Source: Amycolatopsis mongoliensis (GTDB lineage Bacteria > Actinomycetota > Actinomycetes > Mycobacteriales > Pseudonocardiaceae). Taken from it: a stretch of 64,000 nt of DNA. Under the pieces are notes generated by a model. The model was not told the DNA's origin. It saw nothing but the letters and a program-made list of their open reading frames with translations, and made no database searches. The position numbers were made by a program, and so were the translations under genes. Location: assembly GCF_030285665.1 (NCBI RefSeq), contig NZ_CP127295.1, positions 496,001-560,000 of the forward strand, given 5' to 3'. Of the stretch, positions 27,337-38,602 are shown one piece after another (the stretch's first letter is position 1; each line of letters begins with the position of its first letter).

Positions 27337-27365
27337 GGGCAACCCGCCGGCGCGCGGGAGCCGTT
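27337..27365 (+). promoter_or_regulatory. ECF-type promoter of the subtilase gene
   Basis: Plus strand GGGCAACC (27337-27344), 17 bp, CGTT (27362-27365), 37 bp before the ATG. It mirrors the sigma-gene promoter exactly in motif and spacing, the two -35 elements forming the arms of one hairpin-like palindrome with an 8-nt centre. Confidence 0.65.
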
Positions 27366-27402
27366 CCACGACCCGAGGGACTTCGACAGGGAGGAACCAT
27401 CC

Positions 27403-30400
27403 ATGAGGAAACCGATCACCGCGGTCCTCGCGGTGACCTTGGCCGCGGCCGTGCTCACCGCCCCCGCCGCCGCGGCCGCCCCGGCGGACGCGCCTTCGGT
27501 GGCACCCGACCGGATCACGCTCGTCACCGGCGACCGGGTGCTGGTCAGCGGCACGAATGTCCGGGTGCTGCCCGCCCGCCGGGATCGCCCGGTGCCGATC
27601 CAGCAGTACACGCGCCGCGGCGACCAGTACGTCCTGCCCGGCGACGCCGCCGGGCTGGTCCGAGCCGGACGGCTCGACGAGCAGCTGTTCAACGTCACCG
27701 GTCTGCTGCGCCAGGGCTATGACGACGCACGCACGCCGCACGTGCCGCTGCTGGTCCGTCAGGCGGGCGCGACCGTCTCCGCGCGGACCGGCGTGGCCGG
27801 CAGGCCGACCGCGCTCGGCTACACCGCGCTCGACGAACCGAAAGCCGACGCCGCCGGGTTCTGGAACAAGCTCACCGCGGCACCGGCCACGCTCGCGGCG
27901 GGCACCGCGAAGGTGTGGCTGAACGGGAAGTTGCACGCGAGTCTCGACCAGAGCGTGCCGCAGATCGGCGCGCCCGCGGCGTGGCAGGCGGGCCTGACCG
28001 GCCGCGACGTCGGGGTCGCGGTGCTCGACACCGGGATCGCCCCCGGGCACCCGGACCTGGCTGGGCGCGTGACGACGAGCAAGGACTTCAGCGGCAAGGG
28101 CAGCGTCGAGGACGGCCACGGGCACGGCACGCACGTCGCCTCGACGATCGCCGGCTCCGGCGCGGCTTCCGGCGGGAAGTACAAGGGCGTGGCGCCCGAC
28201 GCCGCGCTGGCCGTCGGCAAGGTCCTCGACGACTCCGGCGACGGCACCTTCGACGAGATCCTGGCCGGCATGCAGTGGGCGGTGACCGAAGCGCACGCCC
28301 GAGTCGTGAACATGAGCCTCGGCGGCGGGCCGTCCGACGGGACCGACCCGGTGTCCGAGGCCGTGAACACCCTCACGCGCCAGTACGGCACGCTCTTCGT
28401 CATCGCCGCGGGCAACTTCGGGCAGGACGAGTCCGTCTCGACCCCGGCGGCGGCCGACGCCGCGCTCGCCGTGGCCAGTGTGTCCAAAAAGGACGTCCTG
28501 AGCCCGTTCTCCAGCCGCGGCCCGCGGATCGGGGACGGCGCCGCCAAGCCGGACGTCGCGGCGCCCGGCGAGTCCATCACCGCGGCGCGACCGGCCGGGA
28601 TCCCGCCCATCGGCGACCCCGTCGGCGACGGCTACCAGACGCTGAGCGGCACGTCGATGGCGGCGCCGCACGTGGCGGGCTCGGCGGCGATCCTCGCCCA
28701 GCAGCACCCGGACTGGACCGCCGACCGGCTCAAGGCCGCTCTCACCAGCACCGCCACCCCGGTCGACGCCGGGGCGGCCGCGGTCGGCACCGGCCGCGTC
28801 GACGTCGCCCGCGCGACGACGACAGCGGTCACGGCGACCGGCAGCGCCTCGGTCTTCCTGCCGTGGCCCACGCACGGGACGACCGGGAAGGCCACGGTGA
28901 CCTGGTACAACTCGGGCACCGTCCCGGTGACGCTGACGCTGGGGTCGTCCGTCGAGGGGGTGACCTTCCCGGCGACCGTGACCGTGCCCGCGGGCGGCAG
29001 CACCCCCGTCGAACTGAGCTTCTCCGCGCGGGACGGGCACCCCGGCACCTTCTCCGGCATCCTCACCGCGAGCGGCGACGGCGTCAGCACGCGCACGGCG
29101 TTGTCGCTGCGGCAGGAAGACGAGATGTACGACCTCACCGTCGGGCTCGTGAACCGCGAGGGCAAACCGTGGGCACCGACCGGGTACCCGCCGGTGACGA
29201 TCGTCGACCTCGACACCGGCACGCTCACCCAGGGCGAGCCGGGCACCTTCCGGCTGCCGCGCGGTCGTTACGTCGTGAACAGCGTCATCGAGACGCCGCG
29301 GCCGGGCCAGGAACCGTCGTACAGCTTCATCACCCACCCGGAACTGGCCCTCGACCACGCCGTCACGCAGACCCTGGACGCGCGCGACGGCCAGGCGGTG
29401 TCGCTCGAGCCGGACAACCCGGCCGCGCGCGGCGGCACGCACCGCATCGAACGGCTGAGCCGGATCACGGCCTGCGCGTGCGTCTTCGCCAACGGGTTCG
29501 ATCTCGACCCCCGCTTCCACGAGGCGTTCGCCGCGACCGTGCCGGGGACCTCGTCGGCGACCTTCGCCTTCAGCCAGGACCGGCGCGCCACCGAACCGGA
29601 TCTGGAGCTGACCGCGGACGACGGGCAACCGTTCGCCGTCCGGGGCCTCTGGCTCGGATCGACCGCCCCGGCCGGGCGCAGCACGCTCCCGGTGGCGTTC
29701 GGCGGCGCCGGCACGCCCGAAGACCTGGCGAAGATCGACGCGCACGGCAAGCTCGTGGTCGTCCGGCTGCCGATCGGCATCGCGGTCGACGAGGCGTACC
29801 GGCGGCTGGTGGACGTCGAGCGGGCCGGGGCGAAGCTGGGCATGGTCGACCTGTCCGGCGACACGGCCGGGACCACGGTCCTCGGCGGCGGCCTGCCGGA
29901 CCTGACCCTGCCGACGATCTGGAGCGGGCAGAGCGTGACCGCGCAGCGGTTCACGGAACTGGCGAAGACGGGCGTGGCGTCGGCGACGGTGGTCAGCCGT
30001 CCGTCACCGAACTTCCGCTACGAGCTCGCGGACGACGTCGAGAAGCAGGTGACGGCTCCCCGCGTGCAGCGGCCGAAGACCCGTGACCTCGCCGAGGTGC
30101 GCACGGCGTATCACGACAACGCACCCGGCGAAGTCCGGTATGTCGCCGCGCACGAGTTCTTCGGCCGGATGGTCGGCTACGGCTACACCGAACCCGTCGC
30201 CGCGCAACAGGAACGGTCCGAGTACTACTCCCCCGGCAAGTGGGAGACGGTGTGGACGTCCGGCCTGCGCGGTGAGCTGACCGGCGACCTCGCACTGGCG
30301 GCGGGGCGGAACTACCGGCTGGCCTGGAACAAGGCGGTCTCCGGGCCTTCGCTGCGCGGGCTGACGGTGACGCACTCCGGGGAACAGCCGCGGCCGTGGG

Positions 30401-31011
30401 CGTGGCGCAAGGACGGCGTCTTCGACCTGTGGCTGCCGATGTTCGGCGACGCCGCAGGGCGGCCGCGCAAGCCCGAATCCTTCGCCGGTGACACGGGCTC
30501 GGTGAGCCTTTCGAAGGACGGTGCCGCGATTCCCGTGCCACCGTCGGGCGAACCCACGCTGGCGACGATCCCGGTGCCGGACGCGGACGGCGCCTACCGG
30601 CTCGGCGCCGAGGCCCACCGGCACGCCGGCTGGTGGCCACTGTGGACGGATGTTTCGGCGGAGTGGACGTTCCGGTCGTCGTCCGCCGCGGACGGCCGAG
30701 CGCTGCCCTTGCTGACGGCCCGCTTCGACCCGGCGGTCGACCTCCGCAACCGCGCGCCGGGTGACCGGGTCTTCACGTTCCCGGCGTATCTGGAGCGGCA
30801 AGGCGGCGGAGCGGGGAGCGAACTGGCCGTCGAGACGTCCACGGATGACGGACGCACCTGGCGGCCCGCACCGACGATCCGGACCGGGGACCACTGGACG
30901 GTCGTGGTCTGGAACCCGGCCAGTGGGTTCGTTTCGCTGCGGGCGAGCGCGTCGGACGACGACGGGAACACCGTGCGGCAGACGGTGATCCGGGCGTACG
31001 CGGTGGGCTGA
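27403..31011 (+). CDS. Secreted subtilisin-like serine protease (S8), multidomain
   Basis: 1202 residues from ATG 27403 with GGGAGGAA upstream; the 1558-residue frame runs back over the sigma gene and is wrong. Signal peptide ~1-28 (AAAAAPADA), pro-region to ~180, then the S8 domain: D209 (AVLDTGIAPGHP), H241 (DGHGHGTHVAS), N338 (IAAGNFG), S418 (LSGTSMAAPH). Roughly 750 residues of beta-rich domains follow with no repeat I can name. Export and a wall or medium location are expected. It is divergent from the sigma factor and shares its promoter motif. Confidence 0.93.
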   Translation: MRKPITAVLAVTLAAAVLTAPAAAAAPADAPSVAPDRITLVTGDRVLVSGTNVRVLPARRDRPVPIQQYTRRGDQYVLPGDAAGLVRAGRLDEQLFNVTGLLRQGYDDARTPHVPLLVRQAGATVSARTGVAGRPTALGYTALDEPKADAAGFWNKLTAAPATLAAGTAKVWLNGKLHASLDQSVPQIGAPAAWQAGLTGRDVGVAVLDTGIAPGHPDLAGRVTTSKDFSGKGSVEDGHGHGTHVASTIAGSGAASGGKYKGVAPDAALAVGKVLDDSGDGTFDEILAGMQWAVTEAHARVVNMSLGGGPSDGTDPVSEAVNTLTRQYGTLFVIAAGNFGQDESVSTPAAADAALAVASVSKKDVLSPFSSRGPRIGDGAAKPDVAAPGESITAARPAGIPPIGDPVGDGYQTLSGTSMAAPHVAGSAAILAQQHPDWTADRLKAALTSTATPVDAGAAAVGTGRVDVARATTTAVTATGSASVFLPWPTHGTTGKATVTWYNSGTVPVTLTLGSSVEGVTFPATVTVPAGGSTPVELSFSARDGHPGTFSGILTASGDGVSTRTALSLRQEDEMYDLTVGLVNREGKPWAPTGYPPVTIVDLDTGTLTQGEPGTFRLPRGRYVVNSVIETPRPGQEPSYSFITHPELALDHAVTQTLDARDGQAVSLEPDNPAARGGTHRIERLSRITACACVFANGFDLDPRFHEAFAATVPGTSSATFAFSQDRRATEPDLELTADDGQPFAVRGLWLGSTAPAGRSTLPVAFGGAGTPEDLAKIDAHGKLVVVRLPIGIAVDEAYRRLVDVERAGAKLGMVDLSGDTAGTTVLGGGLPDLTLPTIWSGQSVTAQRFTELAKTGVASATVVSRPSPNFRYELADDVEKQVTAPRVQRPKTRDLAEVRTAYHDNAPGEVRYVAAHEFFGRMVGYGYTEPVAAQQERSEYYSPGKWETVWTSGLRGELTGDLALAAGRNYRLAWNKAVSGPSLRGLTVTHSGEQPRPWAWRKDGVFDLWLPMFGDAAGRPRKPESFAGDTGSVSLSKDGAAIPVPPSGEPTLATIPVPDADGAYRLGAEAHRHAGWWPLWTDVSAEWTFRSSSAADGRALPLLTARFDPAVDLRNRAPGDRVFTFPAYLERQGGGAGSELAVETSTDDGRTWRPAPTIRTGDHWTVVVWNPASGFVSLRASASDDDGNTVRQTVIRAYAVG

Positions 31012-31020
31012 CGCGGAAAT

Positions 31021-31063
31021 GAACCGGTCCGGTGGCGGGGAGCCGCCGCCACCGGACCGGTTC
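31021..31063. terminator. Strong hairpin between subtilase and aceB
   Basis: A perfect 18-bp stem (31021-31038 with 31046-31063) with a 7-nt loop, 10 bp after the protease stop. Two weaker 7-bp stems follow before the aceB stop at 31133, so the 121-bp convergent gap is almost wholly hairpins. Confidence 0.8.
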
Positions 31064-31065
31064 GG

Positions 31066-31090
31066 ACCACACCATCCCAACCAGTGTGGT
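31066..31090 (+). terminator. Second hairpin, T-tailed
   Basis: ACCACAC / GTGTGGT, a 7-bp stem with an 11-nt loop, followed by TTTCC. Confidence 0.45.
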
Positions 31091-31097
31091 TTCCTGC

Positions 31098-31119
31098 CAC
31101 CCCTCGTCAGGTAGGGGTG
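31098..31119 (-). terminator. Third hairpin, near the aceB end
   Basis: CACCCCT / AGGGGTG, a 7-bp stem with an 8-nt loop, 14 bp beyond the aceB stop on the minus strand. Confidence 0.4.
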
Positions 31120-31132
31120 ACAGGAGCCCCTG

Positions 31133-32740
<1,608 letters not shown>

Positions 32741-32786
32741 GGGGTGCCTCCGCGAGCTGTGGGCAGGGAAGGAAAGGAGGGAGGGT

Positions 32787-32824
32787 CGCGGCCTGACGAC
32801 GGAGGGGGGCGCCGTCAGGCCGCG
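32787..32824 (-). terminator. Intergenic hairpin between aceA and aceB
   Basis: A 12-bp perfect stem (CGCGGCCTGACG / CGTCAGGCCGCG) with a 14-nt G-rich loop, 7 bp after the aceA stop. It may end most aceA transcripts, or protect the aceA 3' end after cleavage. Confidence 0.6.
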
Positions 32825-32831
32825 GCCGGGA

Positions 32832-34112
<1,281 letters not shown>

Positions 34113-34125
34113 CGGATCTCCCGGT

Positions 34126-34265
34126 GTTGCGAAGTTTGCGATTGCTCGCCTTGCCCGATCCGACCCTTGCACGGCTGGGAAAATCGGGTCCAGCTGTCCA
34201 AGTTGCCAATTTGTGCGAAGGGTCCGTAGGCTCCTTGCAAAGGTTGCGAATCGCCGTTTCGCAAC
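34126..34265. promoter_or_regulatory. RamB-like boxes in the aceA-ramB gap
   Basis: Repeated TTGC(A/G)AA-type sites: GTTGCGAAGTTTGCGA at 34126-34141, GTTGCCAA at 34202-34209, TTGCAAAGGTTGCGAA at 34235-34250 and TTCGCAAC at 34258-34265. The last two form an inverted repeat (GTTGCGAA / TTCGCAAC). They resemble the AAAGTTTGCAAA box known for RamB of Corynebacterium. Confidence 0.65.
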
Positions 34266-34340
34266 TTCACCGAAAATCCGCGTTCTTGACCGTTCACGTA
34301 ACCGTTCAGGACCGGAAACCTTCCGGAGAGGGGGGCTCGA

Positions 34341-35765
34341 ATGGAGAAGACTTTCGCCGGAGCGAGGTTGCGCCACTTGCGCGAAAGCCGGTCGATGAGC
34401 CAGGCCGACCTCGCTCGTGTGCTGGAGATCTCACCCAGCTACCTCAACCAGATCGAGCACAACTCGCGTCCGTTGACCGTCCCGGTGCTGCTGCGGATCA
34501 CGCAGGCGTTCGGGGTGGACACCGAGTTCTTCGCGAACAACGACACGTCGCGGCTGGTCGCCGACGTCAAGGAAGCCCTGCTCGACGAGGTCCTCGGCGT
34601 CGACGTCACCACCGGCGAGCTCAACGAGCTGGCCACGAACCTGCCGGCGATCGCGCAGGCGCTGGTCAAGCTGCACCGCAGCTACCGCAACGCCGTCGAG
34701 AGCACCGCCGCGCTGACCACGGAAAACGGCCTGGGCCTGCACGGCAGCGCGGCGGCGGCGCTGCCGCACGAGGAGGTGCGGGACTTCTTCTACGAGCGCG
34801 AAAACTACGTCGCCGAGCTGGACGAACGCGCCGAGAAGATGGCGGCCGACATCCCGCTCCAGCGTGGTCAGGTGCTCGGCGCGCTGAAGGAACGGCTTTC
34901 GCAGCGCTACGGCGTCGAAGTGACCAATGACGGGATCGACGAATCCGCCGGTCAGCAGCACCGCTACGAGCCGCACACGCGGGTGCTGCGGCTGGCGCCG
35001 AGCCTGCGGGTCGGCCAGCAGGCGTTTCGGATGGCTTCGCAGATCGCACTGCTCGAGTACGACGACCTGATCACCGAGCTGGCCGACTCGTGGGCGTTCT
35101 CCGGGCCGGCCGCGCGTTCGCTGGCGCGGGTCGGCCTGGCGAACTACTTCGCGGGGGCGCTGATCCTCCCGTATGGACCGTTCCTGGCCGCGGCCGAGCG
35201 GTTCCGCTACGACATCGAGCGGCTGTGCGACCACTACGGCGTCGGCTTCGAGACCGTGTGCCACCGGCTGTCCACTTTGCAGCGTCCGAAGCAGCGCGGG
35301 GTGCCGTTCTCGTTCGTGCGCGTGGACCGGGCCGGGAACATGTCGAAGCGGCAGTCCGCGGCCGGGTTCCACTTCTCCCGCGTGGGCGGCGCCTGTCCCT
35401 TGTGGAACATCTACGAGGCGTTCACCCAGCCGGGCAAGATCCTCACCCAGATCGCGACCCTGCCCGACGGGAAGAGCTACTTCTGGGTCGCGCGGACGGT
35501 GTCGCGCAACATCGGCGGGTACGGCAGTCCCGGCAAGACGTTCACGGTGGGTCTGGGCTGCGAACTGCGGCACGCCGGGCGGCTCGTCTATTCGACCGGT
35601 CTCGATCTGGACGAGCCGGCCGCCGCGACACCCATCGGGATGGGCTGCAAAGTCTGCGAACGGCCGGCGTGTTCCCAGCGCGCGTTCCCGACGATCGGCA
35701 AGCAGCTCACCGTGGACGAGAACACCAGCACCTTCGTCCCCTACCCGGCGGTGCCGAAGGGGTGA
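34341..35765 (+). CDS. ramB: RamB-type regulator of acetate metabolism
   Basis: 474 residues. N-terminal XRE HTH ([35 protein letters not shown]), then an IrrE-like domain (~155-290) and the C-terminal four-cysteine domain typical of short-chain acyl-CoA-sensing regulators ([28 protein letters not shown]). RamB in Corynebacterium and Mycobacterium controls isocitrate lyase. The divergent position to aceA fits that role and autoregulation. GGAGAGGGGGG precedes the ATG. It ends 1 bp before the convergent membrane-protein gene. Confidence 0.93.
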   Translation: MEKTFAGARLRHLRESRSMSQADLARVLEISPSYLNQIEHNSRPLTVPVLLRITQAFGVDTEFFANNDTSRLVADVKEALLDEVLGVDVTTGELNELATNLPAIAQALVKLHRSYRNAVESTAALTTENGLGLHGSAAAALPHEEVRDFFYERENYVAELDERAEKMAADIPLQRGQVLGALKERLSQRYGVEVTNDGIDESAGQQHRYEPHTRVLRLAPSLRVGQQAFRMASQIALLEYDDLITELADSWAFSGPAARSLARVGLANYFAGALILPYGPFLAAAERFRYDIERLCDHYGVGFETVCHRLSTLQRPKQRGVPFSFVRVDRAGNMSKRQSAAGFHFSRVGGACPLWNIYEAFTQPGKILTQIATLPDGKSYFWVARTVSRNIGGYGSPGKTFTVGLGCELRHAGRLVYSTGLDLDEPAAATPIGMGCKVCERPACSQRAFPTIGKQLTVDENTSTFVPYPAVPKG

Positions 35766-36749
35766 TCACCCGATCACGTGCGTGGTCCACTTCGCCTCGT
35801 CCGCGCCGAGCAGCGTGATGCGGTCGAGCAGGCCCTGCCCGTCGATGCCCGCGGCCTGCGGGTGGTCGACCCGGACGCACGCGGTGAGCCCGGACTTCTT
35901 CGCGCAGACCGGTTCGCCGAGGCCGTCCGGCTGGCCGCCCGGCGGCGAAACGGTGATCGTCACGAGAGCGCCGTTCGACGAGTACTGCAGCACCACCCGC
36001 CACGGGACGAGATCGGTGTCCGGACGGCGCCACAGGTTGACGTCGGCGACCCGGAAGGAGTCCGGCAGGCTCGAGATGTGCAGCGGCAGCGGCACCGGCC
36101 GGTTCGCGAACGTCACGTCCCCGGCGACGCGCAGCAAGACCTGCTGCAGGTCGGGAAGGGCGAGGTAGTAAGCATTCAGCTCGGCCCAGCGGCCGTCCGC
36201 GGTCGGCCAGCGCAGGTAGCTGTTGCCCTGGTTCAGCGGGTCCCCCGCGTCGGTCGTGACCCAATAGCCGTCGCGGTCACCGACCCGGACCGGAACGCGC
36301 ACCGCCCGCCCGCCCATGTCGTGCTTGCGGTCCAACGGCGGTTCCTGGTCGTACACCGCGAGCCAGATCATGGGTGCCAGGTCGCCGCGGCCGATGGCCA
36401 GCGCGTAGTCGCCGTGGCCGCCGACGCCGTACTCGATGCCCTTGATCGGCTCCGGCAGCCAGCCGAAGCTCGCCTTCGCCACCAGCGGGTTGTCGGCGGG
36501 CGCCGGCGCCACGGGTGCGGGCTGGGGCAGGACGGCCGCCGGCGCGGGCGGTGGCGTGGGCTGGAACACCGACACGGCCGCCAGGGCCCCGGCCGTCACC
36601 ACCGCGGCGCAGCCGACGACCAGCGACGTGGTCCGCGTGCGCCGACGACGTCCGCCGGCCCGGCGCGCGCGGTCGATGTCGATCCGGGGCGGCGGAGCGG
36701 GCGTCTCGGCCAGGTCCTTCAGCATCGTGGACAGGTCCGTGTCGGTCAT
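35766..36749 (-). CDS. Membrane protein paired with second SigE-type sigma factor
   Basis: 327 residues. A short cytoplasmic part containing an Arg cluster (RRAGGRRRRTR), TM at ~43-62 (SLVVGCAAVVTAGALAAVSV), a Pro/Ala linker, and an extracytoplasmic domain of about 230 residues with two cysteines near the C-terminus. Its ATG overlaps the sigma stop (ATGA), so the two are translationally coupled. A sensor or anti-sigma function is inferred from that coupling and the same arrangement at 26 kb; no known anti-sigma motif is visible. Confidence 0.7.
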   Translation of the reverse strand: MTDTDLSTMLKDLAETPAPPPRIDIDRARRAGGRRRRTRTTSLVVGCAAVVTAGALAAVSVFQPTPPPAPAAVLPQPAPVAPAPADNPLVAKASFGWLPEPIKGIEYGVGGHGDYALAIGRGDLAPMIWLAVYDQEPPLDRKHDMGGRAVRVPVRVGDRDGYWVTTDAGDPLNQGNSYLRWPTADGRWAELNAYYLALPDLQQVLLRVAGDVTFANRPVPLPLHISSLPDSFRVADVNLWRRPDTDLVPWRVVLQYSSNGALVTITVSPPGGQPDGLGEPVCAKKSGLTACVRVDHPQAAGIDGQGLLDRITLLGADEAKWTTHVIG

Positions 36750-37237
36750 GCTCGTCCCTCCGCAATCGGCTCGCCCAGCAGCTCGCGGAGCGTCTCCACG
36801 GCTTTCGCGGTCTGGCTCTTGACGGTGCCTTCGGAGCACCCGAGTGCCCGGGCGGTGTCGGCGACCGGCAGGTCGCCGAAGTAGCGCAGGACGACGGTGG
36901 CGCGCTGGCGGGCGGGCAGCCGGTCCAGCGCGGCCCGCAGGTCGAGCGCCGAGTCGAGGTCCGGGCCGGGCGCCGGCGGCGGGTCGTGGTCGGCGCCGCG
37001 CAGGTCCACCCGCTTCCACCACGACGTCCGCTGTTCGGCGAGGTACGCGTTGACGAGCGTGCGGCGCGCGTAGCCGTCGAGGTTGTCCGCCCTGACGGCC
37101 CGCGGCCAGTTCGCGTAGAGCCGGGTGATCGCCGTCTGGACCAGGTCGTCCGCCCGGTGCCAGTCGCCGCAGAGCAGGTACGCGACCTTGCGCAGCCAGC
37201 CGGCTCGTGCCGTCACGTACTCGGTGAAGTCGTTCAC
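36746..37237 (-). CDS. SigE-family ECF sigma factor (second copy)
   Basis: 163 residues from GTG 37237 with AGGGGG upstream; exactly the length of the first copy and clearly its paralogue. Region 2: EYVTARAGWLRKVAYLLCGD, RADDLVQTAITRLYANWP. Region 4: LPARQRATVVLRYFGDLPVA, CSEGTVKSQTAKAVETL. The upstream element GGGCAACC-N17-CATC at 37297-37269 resembles those at the first sigma gene, so each may drive itself or cross-activate. Confidence 0.92.
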   Translation of the reverse strand: MNDFTEYVTARAGWLRKVAYLLCGDWHRADDLVQTAITRLYANWPRAVRADNLDGYARRTLVNAYLAEQRTSWWKRVDLRGADHDPPPAPGPDLDSALDLRAALDRLPARQRATVVLRYFGDLPVADTARALGCSEGTVKSQTAKAVETLRELLGEPIAEGRA

Positions 37238-37268
37238 CGGTGCCCCCTGTCCTGTTCGTCACCCCTTT

Positions 37269-37297
37269 GATGCGCGCGGAGGGCCGCGCGGTTGCCC
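37269..37297 (-). promoter_or_regulatory. ECF-type promoter of second sigma gene
   Basis: Minus strand GGGCAACC (37297-37290), 17 bp, CATC (37272-37269), 32 bp before the GTG start. It has the same -35 and spacing as the pair at 27.3 kb; the -10 differs at two positions. Confidence 0.55.
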
Positions 37298-37325
37298 GGG
37301 ACGCGCGAGTCGTAGATTCATCGGG

Positions 37326-38582
37326 GTGCACGACATCGACACGGTGACCGCGGCGACCATCGAAAAGGCCGCCGAGCGGCTGGCCGGGGTGGTGACCCGC
37401 ACGCCGCTGGAACCGAGCGCGCGGCTGTCGTCCCGGGTGGACGCCCAGGTCTGGGTGAAGCGCGAAGACCTGCAGACCGTCCGGTCGTACAAGATCCGCG
37501 GCGCCTACAACTTCATCGTCCAGCTCGACGAGGACGTCCGCGCGCGTGGCGTCGTCTGCGCCAGTGCGGGAAACCACGCGCAGGGCGTCGCGTACGCGTG
37601 CCGACGGCTCGGCGCCGACGGCCGCGTGTACGTCCCGGGCACCACGCCGCGGCAGAAGCGGGAACGCATCGCGACGCTCGGCGGCGCGCACATCGAGGTC
37701 ATCGTCGTCGGTGAGACGTACGAAGACGCCTTCGCCGCGGCCAACGAGGACGCGCAGCGGACCGGCGCGACGCTGGTGCCTGCGTTCGACGACGTCCGCA
37801 CGGTCGCGGGCCAGGGCACGGTCGCGTTGGAAGTCGTCGAGCAGCTCGGCTTCGTCCCCGACGTCGTGGTCGTCCCGGTCGGTGGCGGCGGGCTGCTCGC
37901 CGGCGTCGGCAGCTGGCTGCGCGAACGGCACCCCGACGTCCGGATCGTCGGCGTCGAACCCGCGGGCGCGGCGTGCATGGCCGCGGCGCTGGACGCCGGG
38001 CAGCCGGTGCGGCTGACCGCGCTCGACACGTTCGTCGACGGCGCCGCCGTGCGCGAGGCCGGCGCGGTCACCTACCCGCTGATCCGCGAGAGCGGCGCCG
38101 AACTGACCGCGGTCGCCGAGGGCGCGATCTGCACCGAGATGCTCGCGATGTACCAGTCCGACGGCATCATCGCCGAACCCGCGGGCGCGCTCGCCCCGGC
38201 GTCGCTCGGCTCGGTGGTCCAGGTCGAGCCGGGGCAGACCGTCGTCGTGGTGGTCTCCGGCGGCAACAACGACGTCAGCCGCTACAGCGAGATCCTCGAA
38301 CGCTCGTTGATGCACGAAGGGCTGAAGCACTACTTCCTCGTCGGGTTCCCGCAGGAGCCGGGCGCGCTGCGGCGGTTCCTCGAGCAGGTGCTCGGGCCCG
38401 AGGACGACATCACCCGCTTCGAGTACGTCAAACGCACGAACCGCGAGATGGGCCCGGCGCTGGTCGGCGTGGAAATCGCCCGGTCATCGGACCTGCCGGG
38501 CCTGCTGGCGCGGATGGACGCGAGCCCGCTCCAGGTGGAGCGGATCGAGCCGGGCAGCCCCCTGTTCCACTTCCTGCTCTGA
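37326..38582 (+). CDS. ilvA: Threonine ammonia-lyase (threonine dehydratase)
   Basis: 418 residues from GTG 37326; TAGATT lies 7 nt before it (leaderless type). It converts threonine to 2-oxobutyrate, the first step towards isoleucine. The PLP lysine is K56 (VRSYKIRGAYN), with ASAGNHAQG and the phosphate loop VGGGGLLAG. The C-terminal ~90 residues form a single ACT-like regulatory domain (KHYFLVGFPQEPGALRRFL), as in the short actinobacterial biosynthetic form. It is divergent from the second sigma gene. Confidence 0.96.
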   Translation: MHDIDTVTAATIEKAAERLAGVVTRTPLEPSARLSSRVDAQVWVKREDLQTVRSYKIRGAYNFIVQLDEDVRARGVVCASAGNHAQGVAYACRRLGADGRVYVPGTTPRQKRERIATLGGAHIEVIVVGETYEDAFAAANEDAQRTGATLVPAFDDVRTVAGQGTVALEVVEQLGFVPDVVVVPVGGGGLLAGVGSWLRERHPDVRIVGVEPAGAACMAAALDAGQPVRLTALDTFVDGAAVREAGAVTYPLIRESGAELTAVAEGAICTEMLAMYQSDGIIAEPAGALAPASLGSVVQVEPGQTVVVVVSGGNNDVSRYSEILERSLMHEGLKHYFLVGFPQEPGALRRFLEQVLGPEDDITRFEYVKRTNREMGPALVGVEIARSSDLPGLLARMDASPLQVERIEPGSPLFHFLL

Positions 38583-38602
38583 GCGCGTGGTCCACTAGGC
38601 GG

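Noticed and set aside
27314..27345. Terminator or riboswitch hairpin upstream of the subtilase
   Set aside because: The stem lies upstream of both predicted transcription starts, and each arm is a -35 element; promoter symmetry explains it better.
26335..27402. N-terminal extension of the subtilase frame to 1558 residues
   Set aside because: It runs antisense through the sigma and membrane-protein genes; a signal peptide and GGGAGGAA mark the real start at 27403.
26770..29745. 991-residue minus-strand frame across the subtilase
   Set aside because: Only its last 163 residues (the sigma factor) have recognisable domains and a ribosome-binding site; the rest is an Arg/Gly-rich antisense shadow of the protease.
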